Part shown: positions 9,495 through 18,075 of the stretch, piece after piece
Numbering within the stretch: the first letter of the stretch is position 1
How the letters are laid out: every line of letters starts with the position of its first letter
Origin: JAHDFB01 sp965658745
GTDB taxonomy: Bacteria; Bacteroidota; Bacteroidia; Chitinophagales; Saprospiraceae
Assembly (NCBI GenBank): GCA_965658745.1
Contig: CBFHTK010000003.1
Span: 62,001 to 126,000, forward strand
Length of the DNA stretch: 64,000 bases
Direction of reading: 5' to 3'
Notes under the pieces: generated by a model
Told to the model about the DNA's origin: nothing
The model's input: the letters and a program-made list of their open reading frames with translations, nothing else
Database searches by the model: none
Position numbers and translations under genes: made by a program

Positions 9495-10589
9495 CTATTT
9501 CACATAATCCATTATGCGTTCAAGATCGACATGTTCTCCCATCAATTCTATGGCACGTCTGATCTTCCATGGCGTTGATCTATTGATTTTTACTTCAATA
9601 CGAGAAATTTTGATTACAGCTTCGTACGTATCGAAATTAGTTTGTACTACAGGAAGATTATGCTGTTTAATATAGTTCATAGCCGTTTCCTCAACTTCGC
9701 CTTCGCCTGTGATGACAATACCCGATAATGGAGAATTTACCAGTCCCAGGGTACTTGACATGCCAGCAATTTTTAAGATTGCATTATTCAAACTACGAAT
9801 ACTTACAATTAGACAAAGGTCTTCAGATTTTTTCAACTCTTTGTATTCGACCAAACTACCCGCAATAACATCCTCGACCTTATTTTCCATAAATTGCGGC
9901 CCATGAATTATCTTACCGCTAATAGCTTTGGATACGGTTTTCATTAATGGATACGCAAGACTCTGTTCGTATGGTACCAAACCCAATAATGGAAGATCCT
10001 TTTTGTCAAGCCACTTTCCTACATAATGGCCGATTTTCTCAATCTTATCTGGACGAATCTTATTGATAATCACTCCGATAACAGGAACGTTCTCTTCACG
10101 GAATAATGCCAAAGAAAGATTTAGACGATCAATGGTGTTTCCGATTCCACCTTCTACGACCATGACAACTCCTGCGTTCAAAATCTTAGCCACTCTTGCA
10201 TTACTTACATCAGCAACAGAACCTACACCGGGATGTCCAGTACCTTCAAAAATCACAAATTCATGCCGTTCATCGAGTTGCGTGGCAGCATTGATTATAC
10301 GAGACTCTAGGTTAAATTTTTCAGGAGCATCTAAATACATCGAGGTCGCACCCCTACCAAGAATTACGGGTGAGTGGATATCAGGATCAAGTTGAAAGTC
10401 TATCAGATCAGAAAAGAGTAAGGTGTCTTTGTCAACACGTAAATTATTGATGTCCAAGAACTGTTGACCTACTGGTTTACAATATCCTACATTTCTTCCT
10501 AAAGTGAGGAGCCCACCCACGAGACCCAAAGTTGTTGTAGTCTTTCCGACATGCTGACTTGTTGCAGCTATATAAATATGCTTTTTCAT
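9495..10589 (-). CDS. BioD-like P-loop ATPase with DRTGG domain
   Basis: A 364-residue protein. The N-terminal half is a dethiobiotin synthetase/cobyrinate-synthase-type P-loop domain with Walker A TSQHVGKTTTTLGL near the start and a later FEGTGHPGVGSVADVSNARV segment. The C-terminal half (about 205-330) resembles a DRTGG domain (NSPLSGIVITGEGE). The same two domains form the N-terminal part of long phosphotransacetylases, but the catalytic PTA domain is absent, so this is a stand-alone version, perhaps a regulator or nucleotide sensor. I chose ATG 10589: a TTG at 10610 is also in frame but lies inside a TATATTTG -7 box (minus strand, 10608-10615). The predicted leader is then only about 13 nt. 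A terminator separates it from the metal-receptor operon upstream. Confidence 0.8.
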   Translation of the reverse strand: MKKHIYIAATSQHVGKTTTTLGLVGGLLTLGRNVGYCKPVGQQFLDINNLRVDKDTLLFSDLIDFQLDPDIHSPVILGRGATSMYLDAPEKFNLESRIINAATQLDERHEFVIFEGTGHPGVGSVADVSNARVAKILNAGVVMVVEGGIGNTIDRLNLSLALFREENVPVIGVIINKIRPDKIEKIGHYVGKWLDKKDLPLLGLVPYEQSLAYPLMKTVSKAISGKIIHGPQFMENKVEDVIAGSLVEYKELKKSEDLCLIVSIRSLNNAILKIAGMSSTLGLVNSPLSGIVITGEGEVEETAMNYIKQHNLPVVQTNFDTYEAVIKISRIEVKINRSTPWKIRRAIELMGEHVDLERIMDYVK

Positions 10590-10631
10590 TGATCCGATTA
10601 TCTTCACCAAATATACAAGGATGAAGATATG

Positions 10632-10682
10632 AAAAATATACCTCGCCAGATATAATCTGTTTGATCATAGCCAGCGAGGTAT
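10632..10682 (-). terminator. Intrinsic terminator after the receptor-lipoprotein operon
   Basis: On the minus strand an ATACCTCGC / GCGAGGTAT stem (10674-10682 with 10638-10646) is followed by an ATTTTTC tract. It starts only 7 bp past the stop codon of the lipoprotein gene and ends the two-gene transcript before the DRTGG ATPase gene. Confidence 0.85.
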
Positions 10683-10688
10683 CAAAAT

Positions 10689-11273
10689 TTAATCTTCAAG
10701 CGAAATTGTGAAAGTCAAATCAATATCAGTTTCACCATCTTGAGCACCTGTATCAGCTGTCTTTATATCGGGTTGGTGTTTCAAAATAATCTGAAAATCT
10801 CTTTCAGTACCTACCTCGGTTCCTGTAGTCCATTCAGTAACAATTCCAAGTGGATTGCCATTCGAATCGCTATCACTGTAGTTTACTGTTCCAGTTGCAT
10901 CAGCAATATTTCCTGTGCCTGAAGGATCGGAAAATAGACCGTCTGACCATGCAAAGAACATCTGGTGTTCAGCAGCTTCTTCTTGTACCTCCTCAGTGAT
11001 ATCCTCGTTGTTCATTGAATTGAAAAGATCGATTGATAAAGTATATTGAGTCGAAGTTTTTAGCGTAAAACCCTCTTCAAATTGAACATCTTCTGGGCCG
11101 TCTCCATCTGGATCGGATGCAACGGTTGTCAAAGTATTTCCAGAATCGTCTACAAAATTCAAGGTAATGTCCGTTATAGACTCTTCATCATTCTCTGGAC
11201 CTGGATCTTCTGGCTCACAAGCAATGAAAAATCCCAAAAACAATAGCATTAAAAAAGGCATAAACTTTGTCAT
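10689..11273 (-). CDS. Acidic lipoprotein paired with a TonB-dependent receptor
   Basis: A 194-residue protein with a lipoprotein signal peptide; the lipobox is FFIAC, with the lipidated Cys at about residue 19. The mature protein is very acidic and contains a DPDGDGPED motif, followed by a segment beginning LKTSTQYTLSIDLFN and then NNEDITEEVQEEAAEHQMFF. This pattern is familiar from small Bacteroidota lipoproteins encoded next to TonB receptors, sometimes labelled 'type 1 periplasmic binding fold superfamily'. The gene follows the receptor gene by 11 bp on the same strand and ends at a strong terminator, so the two form an operon. It probably sits on the outer membrane as a surface accessory of the receptor; the substrate is not shown directly. 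Confidence 0.75.
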   Translation of the reverse strand: MTKFMPFLMLLFLGFFIACEPEDPGPENDEESITDITLNFVDDSGNTLTTVASDPDGDGPEDVQFEEGFTLKTSTQYTLSIDLFNSMNNEDITEEVQEEAAEHQMFFAWSDGLFSDPSGTGNIADATGTVNYSDSDSNGNPLGIVTEWTTGTEVGTERDFQIILKHQPDIKTADTGAQDGETDIDLTFTISLED

Positions 11274-11284
11274 AACTTTAAATT

Positions 11285-13714
11285 TTAAATTGAATAAAAA
11301 ATAGAGGCGTTAATTTGCCTACCAATATTATCAGTGAAGTATCGCATTCGGTCCGTGTATGATCGATACGATTCATTAAATACATTTTGTACTTGTAAAA
11401 TAACTTGCCAACGATCCTTTTGTATTAAGCATGAAAAGTCATGCAAAAAATATGCTTCTGGAGCTGCTAGAATATCAAAAGGTGGATCTGTAAGACTATA
11501 ATTGGTCGGATTGTCAGGGTCATTAGCTATGAGTTGGTCTACCGTGACTATCGGCGGATGATCCCATTGTTGGAAAGTATATTCTGTGTTCCATGACAAA
11601 TTAAATTTATCAAACCATGGAATATCCGCTTTGTAATTTAACCTATAAGCTACTTGTGCTGGTGCTAACATGGGAATTGGTGAATCAGAACTCCTGATAT
11701 GCCCCTGAATGTACCGCGCTGAAAAATCACTCAACCATTGTTGATGATGATTCCAACTTGATTGAAAATCAGCACCCCAGATCCATACATCATCTTGATC
11801 ATATATGAAGACCGGTGCAGCACCTCTGATCGTTTGACTAACACCGCCAGGTCTTGCATATATATAGTTATTGATAAGACTACCATGAACTGTGGCTTGC
11901 ACAAACCATTTTTCTTGCTGAAAACTTATTTCATGGACCCATTTAAAAGCTTGTTCGGCGGCAATCGGCTTAGACTCTTGATCTTGAACTACAGCAGTAC
12001 TTAACGTGCCGTCATCTACTTGATAACGCCAAAGTCCGTACTCGATAAATGAACCTCTTCGCCCGAAGCGAAACAATTCTCCTATGCTTGGAGGGCGCCA
12101 TGCTGTCGAAAGATTGCTTGTATATTGAATATGGTCGTTTAACTGATAGGCCAATCCTAGAATACCTGATGTATTGAAAAACTGAAGTTGATTTGAATAC
12201 AAATCATTATTCTCGTCTAGGCCTCGAATATTACTAAACTGGTAGTCTAATCTAGCTCCCAGTTCCCATACAAATTGCCCTTTCGTATACCGCTCGATAG
12301 CATAGAGACCTGCTGTATGGCTAATATAATTAGGGATAAAAGAAACCGTATTTGTACCTGGTATATTTCGATTATCATTGAATTTCCATTGTGCACCTAT
12401 ATGCCCATCCATATGATTCCAACTAGGATGCGTCCAATCCAAATCAACAATATGTGATTCCAATTGGACATCGATATTGGGAATTTCTAGTTGGTTGCCG
12501 CGTCTAACATCGTATTCTTCTCTAAGATTTCGCTGATAACTATACTGAGTCTTGAAAGCTTGATGATCATCGACATATTCTAAAGCAATTCGACCCATTT
12601 GATGGACTATCCGTTGTCTAGGAGGAGCAATTTCATAGCTAAAATCATCCTGAATTGATGGACTTTCTGCCTTAAGAGCTATTTCTAAATCGTCTAAGTT
12701 TCCGACAACGCTTGAACGCAAAATCCCAATCTTTTGACGTAAGTCACTTATGGAGGCTTCCAGATCGAGATTGGACGACAGGTGAAATCGAGTTCTAAGA
12801 GAATGACTCACTGTACTCATACCGGTATTAGTCATGATGTATTCTGGAGCGTTCAAATCCCCTTGTTGATAAAGATTTGATTGCAGTTCGACGGTTCCAT
12901 TTTTAAAACCCTTTCGAACTTGTGATTGAACTCCACCTGCTCTTCCATTTACCATGCCCAATAACCCGACCCTAGCACTTAAAGGTGAAGATAATTCGAT
13001 TGGTTTTCCTTCCAAGAGAATGACACCTCCTAATGCGTCTGCTCCGTATCTCACTGATGCTGCTCCTTTGATAACCTCGATCGTTTGATAGGAATCACCA
13101 TCAATTTCTGGTGCGTGATCGGTGTCCCAGCTTTGGTACTCATGTCGCACACCTTGATTCATGATTACAATGCGATTTCCTGTTAATCCATGAATAACCG
13201 GACTCATAAGGTTCTGTCCGTTTTGAATCGTAGTTACTCCTGGAATTTGTGTCAATTTAGACCCAAGAGATTCGCCGATAGCTAGCAGCATTTGATCTTC
13301 AGTCAAGCGCTGAATTGCACCTGTCGATATTCCAGAATACATGCGTTCAGCTTCTACAATTATGCTCTCCAGCATAGTGCCATCAGCGGCTAGATAAACC
13401 TTCACAATGGAGTGGTGTGCATCATGATGATGTTTCATGGTTTTATACCCTAAATAGGAAATAACTAAATCTGTTTCTTCCTCACATACTTTTGTAATCT
13501 CAAAAAAACCAGTCAAATCAGTTGAAGCACCTTGTCCAGTTTCTTGGACTAGTACCGCAGCACCTATCAAAGGCTCGTCTGTCTCAATATCTAGCACATA
13601 ACCTTGGATAACCCGTTCACATGGATCTGTCTGAGCAAAACAGAAATTTACACCGAGTAGGAAAACTACCAAAGTGAAAATTTTTGAAACAGAATAGTAA
13701 AATAGTTTGCCCAT
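11285..13714 (-). CDS. TonB-dependent outer-membrane receptor, probably for a metal such as zinc
   Basis: An 809-residue outer-membrane receptor. It has a signal peptide (MGKLFYYSVSKIFTLVVFLL, cut near FAQ), a carboxypeptidase-like regulatory domain (about 30-120), a TonB plug with ESLGSKLTQIPGVTTIQNG and IEVIKGAASVRYGADALGG, then a beta-barrel ending in NASIFYSI with a terminal aromatic-rich strand. A histidine cluster HHHDAHH at about 95-101 hints at metal binding, as in zinc receptors. I chose ATG 13714: the ATG at 13753 lies upstream of the predicted transcription start and inside the palindromic operator. Expression is probably controlled by a repressor binding the palindrome at 13740-13766. 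The downstream lipoprotein is co-transcribed. The metal substrate is an inference; heme or cobalamin cannot be excluded. Confidence 0.85.
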   Translation of the reverse strand: MGKLFYYSVSKIFTLVVFLLGVNFCFAQTDPCERVIQGYVLDIETDEPLIGAAVLVQETGQGASTDLTGFFEITKVCEEETDLVISYLGYKTMKHHHDAHHSIVKVYLAADGTMLESIIVEAERMYSGISTGAIQRLTEDQMLLAIGESLGSKLTQIPGVTTIQNGQNLMSPVIHGLTGNRIVIMNQGVRHEYQSWDTDHAPEIDGDSYQTIEVIKGAASVRYGADALGGVILLEGKPIELSSPLSARVGLLGMVNGRAGGVQSQVRKGFKNGTVELQSNLYQQGDLNAPEYIMTNTGMSTVSHSLRTRFHLSSNLDLEASISDLRQKIGILRSSVVGNLDDLEIALKAESPSIQDDFSYEIAPPRQRIVHQMGRIALEYVDDHQAFKTQYSYQRNLREEYDVRRGNQLEIPNIDVQLESHIVDLDWTHPSWNHMDGHIGAQWKFNDNRNIPGTNTVSFIPNYISHTAGLYAIERYTKGQFVWELGARLDYQFSNIRGLDENNDLYSNQLQFFNTSGILGLAYQLNDHIQYTSNLSTAWRPPSIGELFRFGRRGSFIEYGLWRYQVDDGTLSTAVVQDQESKPIAAEQAFKWVHEISFQQEKWFVQATVHGSLINNYIYARPGGVSQTIRGAAPVFIYDQDDVWIWGADFQSSWNHHQQWLSDFSARYIQGHIRSSDSPIPMLAPAQVAYRLNYKADIPWFDKFNLSWNTEYTFQQWDHPPIVTVDQLIANDPDNPTNYSLTDPPFDILAAPEAYFLHDFSCLIQKDRWQVILQVQNVFNESYRSYTDRMRYFTDNIGRQINASIFYSI

Positions 13715-13720
13715 ATGGTA

Positions 13721-13750
13721 CAAAGGTAGAAAGAAAAGTTTTAAATGCAA
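13721..13750 (-). promoter_or_regulatory. Consensus Bacteroidota promoter of the receptor operon
   Basis: On the minus strand, TTG (13748-13750), a 19-nt spacer and TACCTTTG (13721-13728) exactly fit the -33/-7 promoter form of this phylum. Transcription should start about 5-7 nt further on, at about 13714-13716. The start codon is at 13714, so the message should have almost no leader. Confidence 0.8.
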
Positions 13751-13766
13751 CATTGTTGCATTTAAA
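13740..13766. promoter_or_regulatory. Perfect 27-bp palindrome, probable Fur/Zur-family operator
   Basis: Two 13-bp arms (TTTAAATGCAACA and its complement) surround a single central base. The inner part has the AAATG...CATTT layout known from zinc-uptake-regulator boxes. It covers the -33 element of the receptor promoter, where a bound repressor would block RNA polymerase. It also lies about 145 bp upstream of the divergent DPP-IV gene. The identity of the regulator is inferred. Confidence 0.75.
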
Positions 13767-13911
13767 TAGTTGTGACTATTTTGTTTTTCTCCAGATCAGC
13801 AATAAATCCAACGCTCTCGTTACTAAAAACCAATAGTCTGATAAGCATATTGGAGTATTCAAACTTGCACTTTTTGTATCTTAGCAGAAGTTCTTCATTA
13901 AAGTGGAAACC

Positions 13912-16155
13912 ATGAATTATTTACATAGAGTTCAAATCCTTATTTTACTTATTACAGCGTTCACTGCATCTGCTCAGGAAATCGATTCTAGCCTATTGAC
14001 GATTGACCGAATTTACTCCTCGGAGTTCCGTCAAGAATACCAGAGACCAATTCATTGGATTGAGGATGGAGCAGCTTTCGTAACAATCGAAAAAGAAAAT
14101 GGAGGTGACGCATTGATTCGCTATGAATCTGAATCACTTGATAGGACAGTATTTCTTTCAGCTTCTGCTATAAGTTTAGAAGGCGAAGCAATGACAATTG
14201 AAGATTTTAGTCTGAGCAAAGACGGTTCAAAGATTATACTATTTACCAATTCGAGCCGTGTATGGAGGACCAATACGAAGGGTGACTATTACGTATATAA
14301 TTTCAACACTAAAAAACTCAAGCAACTGGGTCGAGATCTTCCAAGTTCCTCTTTAATGTTTGCAAAGTTCAACCACGATGAGAGCTTAGTTGCATACGTT
14401 CATGATTTCAACATCTATTTAGAGGATTATGACGATGATTTCGCACTAAGATTAACACAAGATGGAAATCGCGACCTAATTAATGGCACATTTGACTGGG
14501 TTTACGAGGAAGAATTTGGCAAAAGAGATGGGTTCAGTTGGAGTCCAGAATCTGGCTATATAGCTTTTTGGCAAGTTGATGCTTCAGAAATTGGCACATT
14601 TTATATGATCAACAATATAGATTCCATCTATTCCCAACCAGTGCCCTTGCAGTATCCTAAGGTAGGTCAAGACCCATCCGTAGTCCGTCTTGGACTAGTA
14701 GATATGAAAAACGAACGGATTCGATTTATTCCTCTTGAAGAGATGGAAGCTGATGCATACATCCCTGCCATGCAATGGATCGAAGATGACCTGTTGCTTA
14801 TTCAGCAGATGAATCGACTACAAAATAAACTGACTATTTGGGCCTACGAGCCCTCCACTGATAATATGCGGAAGGTGTATACAGAAATTGAGGAAACTTG
14901 GGTCGATATTAACTATCCTGACATTTCTTCAGCTTCATGGGGTAAAAACGACTTAATCTTGGTTGACGATAACAAGTCGTTTTTAAGAATGACCGAAAAT
15001 GACAAATGGCGTCGTGTAGTTAAGGTTGACATAGCTACTGGTCAAAAAACGACAGTTACTCTAGGTGATTATGATGTAGCTTCAATTGCAGGTACGGATG
15101 ACAATTATTTGTACTACATTGCATCTCCTGGCAACAGTACTCAACGGTATCTATACAGGTCTTCGCTAGATGGTTCAGGAAAAGAAATGAGGCTTACGCC
15201 CAAAAGCTTTTCTGGAGTCAACACGTACAATCTATCTCCAAATGGTAAATATGCAATCCACTATAATAATAGTAGCCAACGTGTAAAAACCGTTCATCTG
15301 ATCCGCATTGAAGGACATGAAATTATAAGCACACTAATTGATAATAATAAATACGAAGAAGCGCTTTCAAAACTCAAAATACCTGAAGTGCGATTTATGC
15401 AAATACCTATCGATGATGGTTATATGACGGATGCTAGAATTGTGCTACCGCTTGATTTCGACGAATCAACTAAATATCCAGTATTGTTTCATGTATATGG
15501 GGAACCTTGGGGACAAGTAGCTACAGACACAGAGGTATCTTTATGGGACAAAATGCTGGCACAGAAAGGATATGTTGTCATCGATATTGACAATCGCGGA
15601 ACACCATGTCTCAAGGGAAGTGCTTGGCGCAAAAGCATCTATAAGAAGATAGGTGTGCTTAATACGCACGACCAAGCAACAGCAGCAAAAGAAATATTGA
15701 AACTGCCCTACCTTGATGAAACTAGAACAGCCGTTTGGGGATGGAGTGGAGGTGGATCCATGACCTTAAATCTTATGTTTAGACACCCAGATGTTTACAC
15801 AACAGGTATGGCAATCGCAGCGGTATCAAATCAACTAATTTACGACAATATTTATCAAGAACGATACATGGGTTTACCTCAGGATGACCCGAAAGCATTC
15901 GAAGAAGGTTCTCCTATTTCACAAGCAAAAAATTTGGAAGGTAATCTACTGATTATTCATGGTACCGCCGACGACAACGTGCACTATCAAAGTGCCGAGC
16001 TACTGATCAATGAATTGATTGCTCAGAATAAGCAATTTGATTTTATGGCTTATCCCAATCGCTCGCATGGCATTTATGAAGGAAAGAATACGCGAAGACA
16101 CCTATACAATCTACTTACCAATTATCTGATGGAGCATGTCCCGGTCAATCCCTAG
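13912..16155 (+). CDS. Dipeptidyl peptidase IV family serine peptidase (S9B)
   Basis: A 747-residue exported peptidase with a signal peptide ending near ASAQ. The first about 470 residues form the eight-bladed DPP-IV propeller and carry DWVYEEEF at about 195-202; in DPP-IV this Glu pair binds the free N-terminus of the substrate. The C-terminal alpha/beta hydrolase domain has GWSGGG (nucleophile Ser, about 615), the acid in IHGTADDN and the His in NRSHGIYEG (about 719). It should release X-Pro or X-Ala dipeptides from peptides in the periplasm. I chose ATG 13912 over the upstream GTG 13903 because it gives a normal signal peptide. It is divergent from the TonB receptor and converges with the helicase gene 28 bp away. 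Confidence 0.92.
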   Translation: MNYLHRVQILILLITAFTASAQEIDSSLLTIDRIYSSEFRQEYQRPIHWIEDGAAFVTIEKENGGDALIRYESESLDRTVFLSASAISLEGEAMTIEDFSLSKDGSKIILFTNSSRVWRTNTKGDYYVYNFNTKKLKQLGRDLPSSSLMFAKFNHDESLVAYVHDFNIYLEDYDDDFALRLTQDGNRDLINGTFDWVYEEEFGKRDGFSWSPESGYIAFWQVDASEIGTFYMINNIDSIYSQPVPLQYPKVGQDPSVVRLGLVDMKNERIRFIPLEEMEADAYIPAMQWIEDDLLLIQQMNRLQNKLTIWAYEPSTDNMRKVYTEIEETWVDINYPDISSASWGKNDLILVDDNKSFLRMTENDKWRRVVKVDIATGQKTTVTLGDYDVASIAGTDDNYLYYIASPGNSTQRYLYRSSLDGSGKEMRLTPKSFSGVNTYNLSPNGKYAIHYNNSSQRVKTVHLIRIEGHEIISTLIDNNKYEEALSKLKIPEVRFMQIPIDDGYMTDARIVLPLDFDESTKYPVLFHVYGEPWGQVATDTEVSLWDKMLAQKGYVVIDIDNRGTPCLKGSAWRKSIYKKIGVLNTHDQATAAKEILKLPYLDETRTAVWGWSGGGSMTLNLMFRHPDVYTTGMAIAAVSNQLIYDNIYQERYMGLPQDDPKAFEEGSPISQAKNLEGNLLIIHGTADDNVHYQSAELLINELIAQNKQFDFMAYPNRSHGIYEGKNTRRHLYNLLTNYLMEHVPVNP

Positions 16156-16183
16156 CTCACAGAGCAAATAATTGATGAATGGG

Positions 16184-17518
16184 TTATGATTTAGAATCCG
16201 ACTTTGGTGGTCGATTATTTGAGCTTTTGGCCTGTCCTCCTCGATTGCTATTCGATCTAGACTTTGAGTTTCCTGAACGGCGACCTTTTGATCTATTACC
16301 ACCAGAACGGCCGCGAGAATTTCCTCGTCCACCGCTTCTGCCTCCTCCTCTACTGCTGCCTCTACTTTTTGGATTCCACTCTGGACTCTCGCCGATTTCG
16401 ATTGGCGTTTTCATTTTAACAATCTCTGCTTCGATCAATTTCTCAATACCAGCAAATTTGTACATGTCATCTTCATTGATCAAAGTGATTGCTACACCCG
16501 TCGTTTCAGCTCTTGCAGTTCGACCTATTCGGTGAACATAATCCTCAGCATCTCGAGGTACATCATAGTTGATTATCAAATTGATATCTGCAACATCAAT
16601 TCCTCGTGAAAGTACATCTGTAGCTACGAGAACCCGTGTTTCTTTTGATCTAAATTTACGGATGGCATCTTCTCTTTGAGATTGATCAAGATCTGAACTA
16701 ACAGCTTGTACTTCATATCCATTTCCACGAAGTGCTCGAACTATCCCGTTGACGTTTTTCTTAGTCGACGAAAACACAATAATAGAATGGTAGCTCGGTT
16801 TATCGTGAATTAATGACTTTATAAGTGCCGCCTTATATTGATCGTAAACCAAGTAGGAAGCTTGAAGAATATTTTTTGAAGGCTTACTGATTGCAATGCT
16901 TATTTCTGCATGATCTTTTAGCATCTTCTTTGATAATGCGCGAATTTTGGGCGGCATAGTTGCACTAAAAAGTAGATTTGTCCTTGTTTTGGGCATGTGT
17001 CTGACAATTCGCATGATATCATCATAGAAGCCCATATCCAACATACGATCTGCTTCGTCCAATATCAAGTACTCTACTTGGGAAAAATCAGTGTACTTAA
17101 AGTTGAGGTGCGTTATTAGTTTTCCTGGTGTGGCAACGACAATGTCAGCCCCATTTCTAAGCGCTTTCTTTTCAGCCTCAAATTCCGCACCTGATGTCCC
17201 ACCATAAACGGGAATTGTTCCTACGCCTGCAAAATATGAGAATGCTTGAATCTGCTGATCAATCTGAATTGCCAATTCTCGAGTAGGGGCAATTACAACA
17301 CATCGCGTTTTATTGGATGCTTTTTCAGAAAGATGATGAAGAACAGGTAAAATAAATGCTGCGGTTTTACCTGTACCCGTTTGTGCGCAGGCCAAAATAT
17401 CTCGCTTCTTTAGAATTTCAGGAATCGCCTGTTCTTGGATTGGAGTTGCTTTTTCAAAACCCATATATTCAAGCGCTTCTTGAATTTTTTCATTTAATCC
17501 CAGTTCCTTAAATGTCAT
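16184..17518 (-). CDS. DEAD-box ATP-dependent RNA helicase (RhlE-like)
   Basis: A 444-residue helicase with all core motifs: Q motif (GFEKATPIQEQAIP), AQTGTGKT (I), PTRELA (Ia), TPGK (Ib), DEAD inside LILDEADRMLDMGF (II), SAT (III), ATDVLSRGID (V) and HRIGRTAR (VI). After about residue 385 comes a low-complexity basic tail rich in Arg, Gly and Ser, which usually adds non-specific RNA affinity. It likely remodels rRNA or mRNA structure, for example during cold adaptation. A TAnnTTTG -7 box on the minus strand (17586-17593) lies about 70 nt upstream. No -33 element is obvious. Confidence 0.92.
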   Translation of the reverse strand: MTFKELGLNEKIQEALEYMGFEKATPIQEQAIPEILKKRDILACAQTGTGKTAAFILPVLHHLSEKASNKTRCVVIAPTRELAIQIDQQIQAFSYFAGVGTIPVYGGTSGAEFEAEKKALRNGADIVVATPGKLITHLNFKYTDFSQVEYLILDEADRMLDMGFYDDIMRIVRHMPKTRTNLLFSATMPPKIRALSKKMLKDHAEISIAISKPSKNILQASYLVYDQYKAALIKSLIHDKPSYHSIIVFSSTKKNVNGIVRALRGNGYEVQAVSSDLDQSQREDAIRKFRSKETRVLVATDVLSRGIDVADINLIINYDVPRDAEDYVHRIGRTARAETTGVAITLINEDDMYKFAGIEKLIEAEIVKMKTPIEIGESPEWNPKSRGSSRGGGRSGGRGNSRGRSGGNRSKGRRSGNSKSRSNSNRGGQAKSSNNRPPKSDSKS

Positions 17519-17678
17519 AAGTTATATATCATAATTAATAATCGCGAGCTTTTCGAATGGCAAAACACTCTTAGCAGCCGAGAACAAAAGTAATGTATTT
17601 CTAATCTAACACTTAACATATTAGCGATTATCACGATATATTGTCTTTGTAACTGAATAAATACATCCCATAAATTCC

Positions 17679-17716
17679 AAAAAAAATCCCGATGCGCTTG
17701 GTTGTAACGCATCGGG
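17679..17716 (-). terminator. Strong intrinsic terminator with U8 tract
   Basis: On the minus strand a perfect 9-bp stem, CCCGATGCG / CGCATCGGG, is followed by A and eight T. It lies 160 bp before the helicase gene and about 360 bp after ftsK, so it ends a transcript running through the 17.7-18 kb intergenic region, either an ftsK read-through product or a separate small RNA or small gene. Confidence 0.85.
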
Positions 17717-17837
17717 CCGTTCAATTATCACTCTGAAATAGTTTTCACAAAAAATGTGATCGGTTTTTGGGTAAACCCAAAAGAATCTATTCGAGTAAAG
17801 TGGATCTGCCTTTGGGAGGAATCCCACTCTGGAAACT
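17717..17837 (-). ncRNA. Candidate structured RNA segment ahead of the terminator
   Basis: Read on the minus strand, the segment between the small ORF and the terminator contains consecutive perfect hairpins: TGGGA/TCCCA (about 17813-17826), TTTTGGG-loop-CCCAAAA (17765-17782) and TCACA/TGTGA (about 17744-17759). With the terminator stem they form a hairpin series of about 150 nt without an open frame. It may be a small RNA or a structured 3' untranslated region. I could not match it to a known RNA family. Confidence 0.35.
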
Positions 17838-17875
17838 CAGTATTAACCAGTATTAATCAGTATTAATCAGTATTC
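17838..17875. repeat. 10-bp tandem repeat (about 3.6 copies)
   Basis: The unit CAGTATTAAT is repeated with one base difference in the first copy and a truncated last copy. On the minus strand its first unit supplies the last codons and stop of the small ORF 17863-17952. Copy-number changes would leave the peptide intact because its TAA lies in the first unit read. Confidence 0.85.
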
Positions 17876-17952
17876 TTCTGACGCATCCCTCTGTTTAAAA
17901 TCTCATTGGCAAATGCTATCAGGATTATTGCTGCAAAAACTGCTATCATCAT
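17863..17952 (-). CDS. Possible 29-residue single-span membrane peptide
   Basis: A short frame starting with two Met codons encodes a hydrophobic helix (MMIAVFAAIILIAFANEIL) followed by a basic tail NRGMRQKNTD. It lies 123 bp downstream of ftsK on the same strand and upstream of a strong terminator, which supports transcription. There is no recognisable ribosome-binding site, which is normal in this phylum. The composition resembles a genuine small membrane protein, but a chance frame cannot be excluded. Confidence 0.35.
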   Translation of the reverse strand: MMIAVFAAIILIAFANEILNRGMRQKNTD

Positions 17953-18075
17953 ACTTTTTGGGTTTTATATGAGATGAAAAAATCGGTTTACATTTATTTT
18001 ATCCATCCTGTTTGGGACAGGAATGATTTAGTCTATATCAAGCGATAGTTCCTTGGCGAAAGCTCTAACATATTT

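Noticed and set aside
18006..18022. Hairpin TCCTGT/ACAGGA just after ftsK
   Set aside because: The stem is short and no T tract follows, so it is at best a weak terminator.
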